In this document: positions 16,501 through 25,146 of the stretch, piece after piece
Numbering within the stretch: the stretch's first letter is position 1
Layout: each line of letters starts with the position of its first letter
Assembly (NCBI GenBank): GCA_035299085.1
Contig: DATGXG010000027.1
Span: forward strand, 62,001 to 126,000
Direction: 5' to 3'
DNA from: Bacteroidales bacterium
GTDB taxonomy: Bacteria > Bacteroidota > Bacteroidia > Bacteroidales > UBA10428
Length of the DNA: 64,000 bases
Program-made: the position numbers and the translations under genes
The notes under the pieces: model-generated
What the model saw: only the letters and a program-made list of their open reading frames with translations
The model's database searches: none
What the model was told of the DNA's origin: nothing

Positions 16501-18255
16501 ATGGCCAAAAGAGTAAAAGGCGAATCCATTGATAAGGAACATAAAGAATCTATATTCTCACTGCTCAAACCTTATCGCAAAATGGTTATCCTGCTTATCT
16601 TTTTTGCGTTACTGGGTAATACTTTCAATCTATTCATTCCAAAAATCATCTCTTCAGCTATCGATTCTTTTTCGGCACATTCGATCGATTTTAACCGCAC
16701 GATGATTTACTTTATTATAGCAACTGTATTCATCTTTTTGTTCAGTTACTTTCAGAGTTTAATGCAAACCTATGTTTCTGAAAAAGCTGCGAGAGATATC
16801 CGTACTCAGATCACAGATAAGATATCCAAACAAAGTTATTCTTTTATTATTGAAGCGAATCCCTCCAAAATTCTGACTAATCTCACAGCAGATGTCGATT
16901 CAATAAAACTATTCATATCACAGGCAGTGGTGTCGATGTTTTCATCCGCTTTTATTATTATCGGTGCCAGTGTACTGCTAATTTCGATTAACTGGCAACT
17001 TGCTCTATGTGTAATGGCTATTATCCCTCTTATCGGCGGTGCCTTTTACCTTGTCCTCCGTAAAATCAGGGTGCTCTTCAAGAAAAGCAGGGAGGTGATC
17101 GACTGGCTGAACAAGGTTATCAATGAAAGTATCCTGGGAGCCGCCATTATAAGGGTTCTGAATTCCCAGCAGGCTGAAAACAGCAAGTTCATTGCTGCAA
17201 GTGGTGCTTCCCGCGACCTTGGATTCTTGATTCTGAATTTGTTTGCCAGCCTCATTCCTGTTATTTCCTTTGTAAGTAACATGGCGCTGCTTACCATTCT
17301 GGTGCTGGGCGGGCATTTTGTAATCACAGAAAAGATGACGATCGGTGAATTTGCCGCTTTCAACAGCTATATAGCCATTCTGATATTCCCTATTATCATA
17401 ATAGGCTTTATGAGTAATATAATTGCACAGGCATCAGCTTCATACCAGCGGATACAGCAAATACTGATGGCCCCCGAACCAGAAGACAGGGGAAATCTTG
17501 AAGGTTTTTCGAAGGGAAATATATTGATAAAAAATGTCAGTGTTAATTATGGCGAAAAGCCTGCATTGAAGGACATTTCAATAAACATCCCTGTAGGTTC
17601 CAAAACTGCAATTATAGGGCCTACCGCTGCCGGAAAGACACAGCTTCTTTATTTACTTACGGGTTTAATAAAGCCTGACAGTGGATCCATTGAAATTGAC
17701 GGCCAATTGATTGACAATTATAAGAGTGATTTTTTTCATAAACAGATCGGATTTGTATTCCAGGACAGCGTGATCTTTAATCTGAGCCTGCTTGAAAATA
17801 TTGCATTTAATGACGCAGTCACAAAAGAGGCGTTGGATAAAGCCATTGAAACAGCTGAATTAAAGAGCTATATCAGTACTCTGCCCGAAGGGATGGAGAC
17901 GCTCATATCAGAGCGCGGTACTTCACTTTCAGGCGGACAGAAACAACGGATTATGCTTGCCCGTGCACTTGCTCTTGAACCATCTGTTTTATTGCTTGAT
18001 GATTTCACTGCCAGGGTGGACAGAAGAACCGAGAAGAAAATTATGGAAAACCTGCTCAGAAACTACCCCGGCATAACGCTGATTTCTGTAACCCAGAAGA
18101 TTTCGGCCGTTGAAGATTACGACCAGATCATCCTTCTTATGGAAAGTGAAATCATTGCAAGAGGAACCCATGATGAATTGATGCGATCCAGTCCGGAATA
18201 TGTTCAGATTTATAATTCGCAGAGAAGCACAAGCCATTATGACGTACAATCTTAA
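16501..18255 (+). CDS. ABC exporter half-transporter, degenerate-site subunit
   Basis: A 584-residue type IV (ABCB-like) half transporter: six membrane helices in residues 30-310 and a nucleotide-binding domain from about 340. Walker A is GPTAAGKT (K379), the signature is the canonical LSGGQ (about 477-481), but Walker B reads LLLDD with Asp501 where the catalytic Glu belongs, and the switch-loop His is Gln532 (SVTQKIS). These substitutions mark the degenerate ATP site of a heterodimeric exporter; its LSGGQ would complete the catalytic site of the partner. The partner gene overlaps its 3' end by 17 bp. Substrate is unknown: drugs, lipids or peptides are all handled by relatives. Confidence 0.93.
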   Translation: MAKRVKGESIDKEHKESIFSLLKPYRKMVILLIFFALLGNTFNLFIPKIISSAIDSFSAHSIDFNRTMIYFIIATVFIFLFSYFQSLMQTYVSEKAARDIRTQITDKISKQSYSFIIEANPSKILTNLTADVDSIKLFISQAVVSMFSSAFIIIGASVLLISINWQLALCVMAIIPLIGGAFYLVLRKIRVLFKKSREVIDWLNKVINESILGAAIIRVLNSQQAENSKFIAASGASRDLGFLILNLFASLIPVISFVSNMALLTILVLGGHFVITEKMTIGEFAAFNSYIAILIFPIIIIGFMSNIIAQASASYQRIQQILMAPEPEDRGNLEGFSKGNILIKNVSVNYGEKPALKDISINIPVGSKTAIIGPTAAGKTQLLYLLTGLIKPDSGSIEIDGQLIDNYKSDFFHKQIGFVFQDSVIFNLSLLENIAFNDAVTKEALDKAIETAELKSYISTLPEGMETLISERGTSLSGGQKQRIMLARALALEPSVLLLDDFTARVDRRTEKKIMENLLRNYPGITLISVTQKISAVEDYDQIILLMESEIIARGTHDELMRSSPEYVQIYNSQRSTSHYDVQS

Positions 18256-20002
18256 TATAGGAACAACAGAGCCGGGAAAGAGGACTAAGACTCTTACTGC
18301 GCTCAAGAAGCTTGCTGTTATTCTGGCAAATGAGAAGAAGAACCTTGCCCTTGCACTTTTTATTGTCCTTATCAATGCTTCACTATCCCTTTTGGGACCT
18401 TTTATCATCGGTCATACTATTGACAAGTATGTGGTAACACGACAGTATGCAGGCGTTCTTAAATTTGGCTCCCTGCTTTTGGGCATTTATCTGGCTTCTC
18501 TTGTTACAGGTTATCTTCAGGCTAAATTAATGGGAGGCATCGGCCAACGGTTGCTTTTTAATTTGAGAAATGACCTGTTCCATAAATTGCAGGAACTTCC
18601 CATCGAGTTTTTCTATGCAAACAAGGCAGGAGACTTGATTTCACGAATCAACAACGACACCGATAAACTGAACCAGTTTTTTGCCCAGTCGCTTGTTCAA
18701 TTTATGGCCAGTATTTTTATAATGACGGGTGCCGGTATCTTCCTGCTAACAATTAACCCTCTGCTTGGAGGTGCGGCATTGGTGCCCGCTGTTCTGATCC
18801 TGATATTTACCCGGGTGATCACTCCCTGGGTTAAAAGCCGGAATGCAAAAAACCTCACAAGCACCGGGAATCTTAGTGCTGAAATCCAGGAAATCCTGGG
18901 CAATTTCAAAGTAGTGGTTGCCTATGACCGTCGGGATTATTTCAGGAAAAAATTTGGTGTGGCCAATGATCAGAATTACAGGACAGCCATCAGGGCCGGT
19001 ATAGCCAATAACCTCTTCATGCCGGTTTACACCTTCTTTTCCAATACAGGTCAGATGGTGGTTCTCGTGTTTGGTATTTATCTTATCTCTACAGGACGTT
19101 TTACTATAGGGCTCCTTATAAGCTTTCTCAGTTATGTCAGCAGTTTTTACAACCCTTTGAGGCAGCTGGCAGCTTTATGGACAAACTTTCAGATTGCACT
19201 GGCCGGATGGGACAGAATATCAGTTATTCTGAAACTTGAAAACAACCTTGTTATAAAAGAATCGACTCAGCAGAACTGTGATCCGGCATATGTTGTATTT
19301 CGACATGTTTCGTTCAGTTACCCGAACGGTAAGGAAGTGCTGCATAATGTGAACTTTGAATTTGAAAGAAGCAAAACATATGCTCTCGTTGGACCTACCG
19401 GTGGAGGAAAAACAACGACTGCATCGCTGATTGCCAGGCTTTATGATCCTTCGAAAGGAAAAATATTGCTTGACGGGAAAGACCTGAAATCTTACACTCC
19501 TGCTGAAAGGACCCGGAAAATTGGTTTCATTTTACAGGAACCCATTTTATTTACAGGTACTGTTAGAGAAAACCTTGTATACGGTCATGATTTTCTTTCA
19601 TCTGCTTCACAAGAAACTTTGCTGGATGAAATCAGGCAGGCCGGTTTGGAAGAATTGCTTCAGCGATTTGAAAAGGGCCTCGACACCCAGATTCAAACAG
19701 GCGGAGATTCGATAAGCCTGGGACAAAAACAATTGATTGCCTTTATGAGGGCTGTTCTGCGTAAACCGGAACTTCTTATCCTGGATGAAGCCACTGCAAA
19801 TATTGACACCATTACCGAACAGCAGCTTGAATCAATTCTTAAAAAGCTTCCGGAATCTACCACACGCATTATCATTGCCCACAGGCTTAACACGATTGAA
19901 AATGCGGATGAGATCTACTTTGTGAACGGCACAAGGATTGTAAAGGCAGGATCGATGGAAAATGCGGTTCAATTGCTGATGGAGGATAAACATATAAGTT
20001 AA
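18239..20002 (+). CDS. ABC exporter half-transporter, catalytic-site subunit
   Basis: The ATG at 18239 (MTYNLNIG) is preferred; the frame is open from 18200 inside the previous gene. The 587-residue product has six membrane helices (about residues 40-330) and a nucleotide-binding domain with Walker A GPTGGGKTT, Walker B LLILDEAT with the catalytic Glu517, and switch His548 in IIAHRL. Its signature is ISLGQ (about 492-496), not LSGGQ. It therefore supplies a full catalytic Walker A/B/His set but an altered signature, exactly complementary to the upstream subunit. The 17-bp overlap with that gene supports a 1:1 heterodimer made from one transcript. Confidence 0.94.
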   Translation: MTYNLNIGTTEPGKRTKTLTALKKLAVILANEKKNLALALFIVLINASLSLLGPFIIGHTIDKYVVTRQYAGVLKFGSLLLGIYLASLVTGYLQAKLMGGIGQRLLFNLRNDLFHKLQELPIEFFYANKAGDLISRINNDTDKLNQFFAQSLVQFMASIFIMTGAGIFLLTINPLLGGAALVPAVLILIFTRVITPWVKSRNAKNLTSTGNLSAEIQEILGNFKVVVAYDRRDYFRKKFGVANDQNYRTAIRAGIANNLFMPVYTFFSNTGQMVVLVFGIYLISTGRFTIGLLISFLSYVSSFYNPLRQLAALWTNFQIALAGWDRISVILKLENNLVIKESTQQNCDPAYVVFRHVSFSYPNGKEVLHNVNFEFERSKTYALVGPTGGGKTTTASLIARLYDPSKGKILLDGKDLKSYTPAERTRKIGFILQEPILFTGTVRENLVYGHDFLSSASQETLLDEIRQAGLEELLQRFEKGLDTQIQTGGDSISLGQKQLIAFMRAVLRKPELLILDEATANIDTITEQQLESILKKLPESTTRIIIAHRLNTIENADEIYFVNGTRIVKAGSMENAVQLLMEDKHIS

Positions 20003-20058
20003 TTGTAATATCTTTATGTCAGCGGTTGCTGAAACCGGAAAAAATTAAAACCTGACCT

Positions 20059-21375
20059 ATGCCGCTGATGATTGTTGCCCTCGGGATCATTCTGCTTATC
20101 ATCCTGATCACCGCTGTTAAGCTTGATACCTTTATTTCATTCATTCTGGTATCCCTGCTTGTTGGAATTGCCGAAGGGATGAACCTGCCTGACCTGATCA
20201 AATCGGTTGAAAAAGGAATCGGTGATACGCTCGGGTCACTCATAATGATCCTCGGATTCGGAGCCATGCTTGGAAAGCTTGTAGCTGAAAGCGGGGCGGC
20301 GCAACGTATTTCATCGCGGCTCATAAGTCTTTTCGGATTGCGCTATATCCAATGGGCGCTTGTGATCACCGGATTTATTGTAGGTGTTCCCATGTTTTAT
20401 AATGTGGGATTTGTGATTATGGTTCCTCTTATTTTCACTGTTGCCGCATCTACAGGATTGCCGCTATTGTATGTCGGAATCCCGATGCTGGCCTCGTTAT
20501 CGGTTACCCATGGTTTCCTTCCGCCACACCCCTCCCCGTCTGCCATTGCCGTAATGTTCAAGGCCGATGTAGGGAAAACCCTTTTATATGGAATCGTTAT
20601 CGCCATACCGGTTATTATCCTGGCAGGGCCCTTTTTTGCCAGAACTGTAAAAAACCTTCCTGCAAGTCCTCTTAAAGAATTTGTGAATCCGAAGGTATTA
20701 TCGGATGAAGAAATGCCTTCCCTTTTCATAAGTGTATTCACTGCCATTCTTCCTGTTCTGCTTATTTTAATCGCCACAATAGCAGGATTTACTTATTTAA
20801 AGGATACACTGGCCGGCCACATTATTAATTTCGCTGGTTCTCCTCCCATTGCTCTTCTGATTTCGGTGCTGGTTGCCATTTTCACGCTCGGACTTAGCCG
20901 GGGTTCTTCGATGAAGGAAGTCAATAACCTGATTGGTCGCTCGGTTTCAGCCATTACAATGGTTTTGCTTATTATCGCAGGCGCCGGAATTTTTAAACAG
21001 GTTCTGACAGACAGCGGTGTGAGCGGGTATATTGCCGAAATGATGAGCCGATCAGGCATGTCACCCCTGTTACTTGGCTGGCTCATTGCAGCAGTAATAA
21101 GGGTAAGTGTAGGATCCGCAACAGTAGCCGGATTGACAGCCGCCGGTATCATATTACCCCTTGTAACAGCAGGAGGTGTAAACGCTGAATTGATGGTACT
21201 ATCCATAGGGGCCGGAAGCCTTATGCTTTCACATGTTAATGATGTAGGTTTCTGGATGTACAAGGAATATTTTAACTTATCTGTGAAGAATACTTTTCTG
21301 AGCTGGACTGTTATGGAAACTATTGTAGGTGTTTCCGGACTGATCGGGGTATTAATTCTGAACCAAATAATTTAA
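20059..21375 (+). CDS. GntP-family permease (gluconate / D-serine DsdX type)
   Basis: A 438-residue, very hydrophobic permease with about 12 membrane segments. GntP-family signatures: LVGIAEGMNLPDLIKSVEKG with GDTLGSLIMILGFGAMLGKL, FIVGVPMFYNVGFVIMVPL, LSVTHGFLPPHPSPSAIA and a C-terminal SHVNDVGFWMYKEYF. The family includes gluconate permeases and the D-serine transporter DsdX, which cannot be separated by eye. The next three genes (RidA, a D-serine-dehydratase-like enzyme and a dipeptidase) argue for a D-serine-like substrate. It begins 56 bp after the ABC operon and is 3 bp upstream of ridA. Confidence 0.92.
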   Translation: MPLMIVALGIILLIILITAVKLDTFISFILVSLLVGIAEGMNLPDLIKSVEKGIGDTLGSLIMILGFGAMLGKLVAESGAAQRISSRLISLFGLRYIQWALVITGFIVGVPMFYNVGFVIMVPLIFTVAASTGLPLLYVGIPMLASLSVTHGFLPPHPSPSAIAVMFKADVGKTLLYGIVIAIPVIILAGPFFARTVKNLPASPLKEFVNPKVLSDEEMPSLFISVFTAILPVLLILIATIAGFTYLKDTLAGHIINFAGSPPIALLISVLVAIFTLGLSRGSSMKEVNNLIGRSVSAITMVLLIIAGAGIFKQVLTDSGVSGYIAEMMSRSGMSPLLLGWLIAAVIRVSVGSATVAGLTAAGIILPLVTAGGVNAELMVLSIGAGSLMLSHVNDVGFWMYKEYFNLSVKNTFLSWTVMETIVGVSGLIGVLILNQII

Positions 21376-21378
21376 ACC

Positions 21379-21843
21379 ATGAATACTAATGTAGAAGCCA
21401 GACTTGAAGAACTGAAAATTGTTTTGCCTCCCGCTCCTAAACCGGTGGGTGTTTATAAACCTGTCCTGATCATTGATAAAATGCTTTATGTTTCCGGGCA
21501 AGGCCCGATGCGCAATGACGGAAGTCTTATTACCGGAAGACTCGGAGACACCATGACCCTTGAAGAAGGTAAGCTCGCCGCCAGGCAGGTAGGACTTACC
21601 ATGCTGTCGACAATAAAAACCAAAATCGGTGACCTGAATAAAATAAAAAGGATTGTTAAGGTTATCGGTATGGTAAACAGCACACCCGATTTCGGCCAGC
21701 ATCCGGCAGTTATAAATGGGTTCTCGGAGTTAATGGCCGAAGTTTTTGGTGAAGATGAAGGGATTGGAGTGAGGAGTGCCGTTGGTATGTTTCTTCCCAT
21801 GAATATTGCCGTTGAAGTGGAGGCTTCATTTGAACTTTACTGA
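21379..21843 (+). CDS. RidA/YjgF/UK114-family enamine/imine deaminase
   Basis: A 154-residue member of the longer RidA-like branch: LYVSGQGPMRNDG, GEEGKLAARQ-like LEEGKLAARQVGLTML, TPDFGQHPAVINGFSELMAEVFG and GVRSAVGMFLPMNIAVEVEA, where the Arg before SAVG corresponds to the catalytic Arg of RidA. RidA hydrolyses 2-aminoacrylate and related enamines released by PLP-dependent serine and threonine dehydratases. Placement between a GntP permease (3 bp) and a D-serine-dehydratase-like gene (7 bp) fits that role well. It is probably cytosolic and trimeric. I leave the symbol blank because this subgroup is not RidA in the strict sense. Confidence 0.92.
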   Translation: MNTNVEARLEELKIVLPPAPKPVGVYKPVLIIDKMLYVSGQGPMRNDGSLITGRLGDTMTLEEGKLAARQVGLTMLSTIKTKIGDLNKIKRIVKVIGMVNSTPDFGQHPAVINGFSELMAEVFGEDEGIGVRSAVGMFLPMNIAVEVEASFELY

Positions 21844-21850
21844 TCGGTTT

Positions 21851-22954
21851 ATGCAGAATTGGTACGAGTTATATGATCTGAGCATGATACAAACCCCTGC
21901 CCTGCTCATCTATCCTGACCGGATAGAGGAGAACATCCGGCGCATGATCAGAATAGCAGGATCACCTGAAAGGTTACGGCCCCATGTAAAGACACATAAG
22001 ATGGCTGAGGTTATAAAACTTCAGATCCGTCATGGCATTACAAAATTCAAATGCTCAACCATTGCTGAAGCTGAAATGACCGCACAGGCCGGTGGTAAAG
22101 ATATTCTTCTTGCCTTTCAGCCGGTCGGGATCCAAATGATCCGGTATTTTGATCTGATTGCTCATTTTCAACAGGCTACTTTTTCAACAATAGCCGATAA
22201 TCTTCTTGTTATTAACCGGTTGAATGAAACAGCGGGCAGTAAGAACATCAAGATTAATGTCTGGATAGATATCAATAATGGCATGAACAGGACAGGTATT
22301 GAACCTTTGCTTGCAGCAGACCTTTACATGAAAGCCTCTGAAATGCCGAATCTTAATGTGGCCGGCCTTCATGTTTACGACGGGCACATTCATGAGCACG
22401 AAGTTCTTAAAAGAACGGATATTTGTAACACTGCTTTCAGGGATGTGAGCCGCCTGGTATCAGGCATCGTTGCATCGGGCCTGAGCGAACCGGCAATCGT
22501 TGCAGGCGGAACTCCTACCTTCCCGGTTCATGCTAAACGAAACAAGACGGAATTGAGCCCGGGGACCTGCCTGCTATGGGATTATGGTTACTCGGTGAAT
22601 TTCAGCGATCTTGATTTCCTTCATGCCGCTGTAATTGTTACAAGCGTTATCAGTAAGCCTTCGGAAAATCTTCTGTGCCTTGACCTGGGCCATAAGGCCA
22701 TATCCGCTGAAATGCCTCATCCACGACTTAAACTGATGAACATTGAAGTAAAGAATTACGTGAATCACAGCGAGGAGCACCTGGTTATTGAAACTCCCAG
22801 GGCTGATTTTTTCAGTCCGGGCGACAAATTCTACGCCATACCCTGGCATATATGCCCCACGGTTCCAAGATACCCGTTTGCCCTGACAGTAAAAGACGGC
22901 AAAGTTTCAGGGGAATGGAAGATTGATGCACGTGACAGAAAAATAACAATATAA
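21851..22954 (+). CDS. D-serine dehydratase / D-threonine aldolase-like PLP enzyme (fold type III)
   Basis: The ATG at 21851 (MQNWYELYDL) follows the ridA stop by 7 bp and gives 367 residues; the open frame extends into ridA but that is not needed. The protein has the alanine-racemase-like N-terminal barrel with PLP lysine K47 in RPHVKTHK, and a C-terminal metal-dependent domain ending with HICPT (His333, Cys335). In the characterised family, eukaryotic-type D-serine dehydratases bind zinc through His-x-Cys, while D-threonine aldolases use His-x-Asp, so the HxC pattern favours a dehydratase. The reaction would give ammonia and pyruvate by way of 2-aminoacrylate. Neighbouring RidA and GntP genes agree. 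Exact substrate is inferred. Confidence 0.88.
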   Translation: MQNWYELYDLSMIQTPALLIYPDRIEENIRRMIRIAGSPERLRPHVKTHKMAEVIKLQIRHGITKFKCSTIAEAEMTAQAGGKDILLAFQPVGIQMIRYFDLIAHFQQATFSTIADNLLVINRLNETAGSKNIKINVWIDINNGMNRTGIEPLLAADLYMKASEMPNLNVAGLHVYDGHIHEHEVLKRTDICNTAFRDVSRLVSGIVASGLSEPAIVAGGTPTFPVHAKRNKTELSPGTCLLWDYGYSVNFSDLDFLHAAVIVTSVISKPSENLLCLDLGHKAISAEMPHPRLKLMNIEVKNYVNHSEEHLVIETPRADFFSPGDKFYAIPWHICPTVPRYPFALTVKDGKVSGEWKIDARDRKITI

Positions 22955-22964
22955 CTCTGCAGAA

Positions 22965-24035
22965 ATGACGGATCTGATCATTGACGGGCACCTTGATCTT
23001 TCGATGAATGCACTCGAATGGAATCGCGATTTTACACTGGGTATTGAAGCGATCCGGCAGAGAGAAAAAGGAATGACTGACAAACCGGATCGAGGCCGGG
23101 GAACCGTAAGCTTCTCTGAAATGAGGAAAGGTAACGTCGGCTTGTGTTTTGCCACCCAGATTGCACGCTATGTAAAACCAGGCAGCCGGTTGCCCGGCTG
23201 GCATTCACCGGCCCAGGCCTGGGCAATGACGCAGGGCCAGCTGGCCTGGTACAGGTGCATGGAAGAGGCCGGTCACATGGTTCAGATCACCGGCAGAGAT
23301 TCTCTTGAAAAACATCTCAGCAAATGGGAACAAGACAAAGAAAATACCCCGATAGGTTATCTACTGAGCCTTGAGGGAGCCGATTCTATAGTAAATCTGA
23401 AATACCTTGAAATAGCCTGGAATTATGGTTTACGGGCGATCGGTCCTGCTCACTATGGCCCGGGAACTTATGCCGGTGGAACAGATACCACAGGAGGACT
23501 GCCTGCTGCAGGTAAAGACCTTCTTAAAGAAATGGACCGGCTGGGAATGATCCTGGATATCTCTCACCTTAATGATGAATGTTTTTTTGAAGCGCTGAAT
23601 ATCTACAAAGGTCCGGTTTGGGCCAGTCATAATAACTGCAGGGAGTTTGTACCGCACAACAGGCAGTTATCCGACGACCAGATTAAGGAATTAATAAGGC
23701 GTGATGCGGTGATCGGCATAGCCCTTGATGCCTGGATGATGGTTCGCGATTGGAAAAGAGGTGAATCCACACCTGAAAATACAGGGGTAAGCCTCAGACA
23801 TGCGATTCGTAATATTCAGCACATTTGTGAACTGGCCGGAAATTCAAATCATGCAGCGATCGGCTCCGACCTGGATGGTGCATTCGGAAAGGAACAGAGT
23901 CCTGTTGAAATTGATACCATAGCCGATCTCCAAAAAATTACCGGGTTGCTCCAATCTGAAGGATTCAGGCAACCCGATATTGAAAAGATTATGCATGGAA
24001 ACTGGATCAGGACTCTTAGAAAAAGCCTGAAATAA
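22965..24035 (+). CDS. Membrane dipeptidase (M19, renal dipeptidase family)
   Basis: A 356-residue M19 metallopeptidase with the N-terminal DGHLDLSMNA (His-x-Asp metal ligands), the bridging Glu in SLEGADSI, HYGPGTYAGGT, LDISHLNDECFFEAL, WASHNNCREFVPHNRQLSDDQI with metal-binding His, and GSDLDGAFG near the C terminus. M19 enzymes are binuclear zinc dipeptidases able to cut L,D- and D-amino-acid dipeptides, the products of peptidoglycan turnover among others. No signal peptide is evident, so it is likely cytosolic. It is the last gene of the GntP-RidA-DSD set, 10 bp after the PLP enzyme, and would supply free D-amino acids to it. Confidence 0.93.
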   Translation: MTDLIIDGHLDLSMNALEWNRDFTLGIEAIRQREKGMTDKPDRGRGTVSFSEMRKGNVGLCFATQIARYVKPGSRLPGWHSPAQAWAMTQGQLAWYRCMEEAGHMVQITGRDSLEKHLSKWEQDKENTPIGYLLSLEGADSIVNLKYLEIAWNYGLRAIGPAHYGPGTYAGGTDTTGGLPAAGKDLLKEMDRLGMILDISHLNDECFFEALNIYKGPVWASHNNCREFVPHNRQLSDDQIKELIRRDAVIGIALDAWMMVRDWKRGESTPENTGVSLRHAIRNIQHICELAGNSNHAAIGSDLDGAFGKEQSPVEIDTIADLQKITGLLQSEGFRQPDIEKIMHGNWIRTLRKSLK

Positions 24036-24037
24036 TA

Positions 24038-25018
24038 TCACTGCGAATTGCCGTCCCAGCCTGCTATTCGTGCCAGCAAATACCACATGGCATAGGCCTT
24101 ACGATTTGCTGTAATGTGCTGGGTATTATGTTCACCGTATGTCACCTGACCACCAGGACCCGATTTATTGAAAAAGTAACCATTCCCTTCTGTATTCTCA
24201 TCCTGCCAATCCTGGTAGAAGTTTCCGCCGTATAAAACGGAATTTCCGTTATCATCGGCATCATTCCAGTATGTTCCATCCATATCATGAGTGTCGATAC
24301 CAAAATAATCAAGACACAGGTATCCATGGGCATTACAATAACCTATGATAGTATCTGCCTGGCTTTTTGGTTGCCTTTCACCTGGATTTGAATTCCCTTC
24401 GGCATGCCCCGTCATAAAAATAAACGTAACCGGGTTTGCTCGTTGTCCTTCACCGGTTCCGATTTTGCTTCCTCCCTGTGCATATTCGCTGATGAGTTGC
24501 TGCATACCCGGAAGATAATTTTCAGTTACATAATGACCTGATATGCTGCACCATGACCACATAATAACATTGATCTCAGCATTGTCAGGATCATCAAGAT
24601 AATTCCGAGTTGTCTGGATGAAAGCGGTCTCATCCCTGCTCAGATCGGCAGCGTCGACTCCTTCTTCGGCATATGATGAAAGAGCATAATCACGGAAATC
24701 AAGTTTACCCGGTTGGTTTTCTGCAATTCCGAATAACACATCATCTCCGGCCTTATAATCCTGTAATCCATATAAACCGTAAGATACATGTGTGCCATGT
24801 GATGTATGCTGGTAGGCAACATGCAGGTTATTGCGGGCAGCTGTAATATATTCCTCAGGAATGGAGCGGAGCATGTCCTCAGTGGCCACCTGGTAGCTCG
24901 CTACTGTTACACCTGCGAAATGTTCGTCTCCGGGATCCTTGTTTGGGCCATCATCCTTCTCACAAGACAAAAGAATGGATGATAAAATCAGAATGGTGAA
25001 CAAATAAATGATTTTCAT
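24038..25018 (-). CDS. Lipoprotein of unknown function, SGNH-hydrolase-like
   Basis: A 326-residue protein with a lipoprotein signal: LFTILILSSILLSC with Cys19 as the lipidated residue, followed by an acidic EKDDGPNKDPGDE linker typical of Bacteroidota surface lipoproteins. I do not recognise a named family. The mature part has motifs that recall SGNH/GDSL esterases: AYQHTSHGTHVSYG early, VIMWSWCSISGHY in the middle and FIFMTGHAEGNSN later, then a HDMDGTYWND and EHNTQHITANRKAYAMWYLLARIAGWDG C-terminus. The pattern of an early Ser/His block, a mid-protein block and a late His would suit a hydrolase acting on a polymer at the cell surface. That is inference only. It stands alone and converges on the dipeptidase gene. 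Confidence 0.75.
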   Translation of the reverse strand: MKIIYLFTILILSSILLSCEKDDGPNKDPGDEHFAGVTVASYQVATEDMLRSIPEEYITAARNNLHVAYQHTSHGTHVSYGLYGLQDYKAGDDVLFGIAENQPGKLDFRDYALSSYAEEGVDAADLSRDETAFIQTTRNYLDDPDNAEINVIMWSWCSISGHYVTENYLPGMQQLISEYAQGGSKIGTGEGQRANPVTFIFMTGHAEGNSNPGERQPKSQADTIIGYCNAHGYLCLDYFGIDTHDMDGTYWNDADDNGNSVLYGGNFYQDWQDENTEGNGYFFNKSGPGGQVTYGEHNTQHITANRKAYAMWYLLARIAGWDGNSQ

Positions 25019-25024
25019 AACGGT

Positions 25025-25049
25025 GTTTTGTTTAATGTTTTAACAAAAC
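25025..25049. repeat. 8-bp inverted repeat upstream of the lipoprotein gene
   Basis: GTTTTGTT (25025-25032) and AACAAAAC (25042-25049), spaced by 9 bases, located 7 bp upstream of the lipoprotein ATG. It could be an operator or a leader hairpin; AT-rich sequence makes chance occurrence possible. Confidence 0.4.
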
Positions 25050-25091
25050 GTTTATACGATATATCTTATTGTCAAGTTACTATATATCAAC

Positions 25092-25122
25092 AAAAAACCC
25101 TCATAAACAATGCTTATGAGGG
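25092..25122 (-). terminator. Rho-independent terminator after the M3 peptidase gene
   Basis: A 9-bp perfect stem CCCTCATAA / TTATGAGGG (25098-25106 and 25114-25122) with a 7-base loop, followed on the minus strand by six T residues (25092-25097). It lies 24 bp after the peptidase stop codon. Confidence 0.85.
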
Positions 25123-25146
25123 CTTATTAAAATAGAATATATAATA

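Noticed and set aside
20793..21263. A 156-residue open frame opposite the GntP permease
   Set aside because: It is antisense to a clear permease and has a low-complexity composition rich in P, T and I, as expected from the reverse of a membrane protein.
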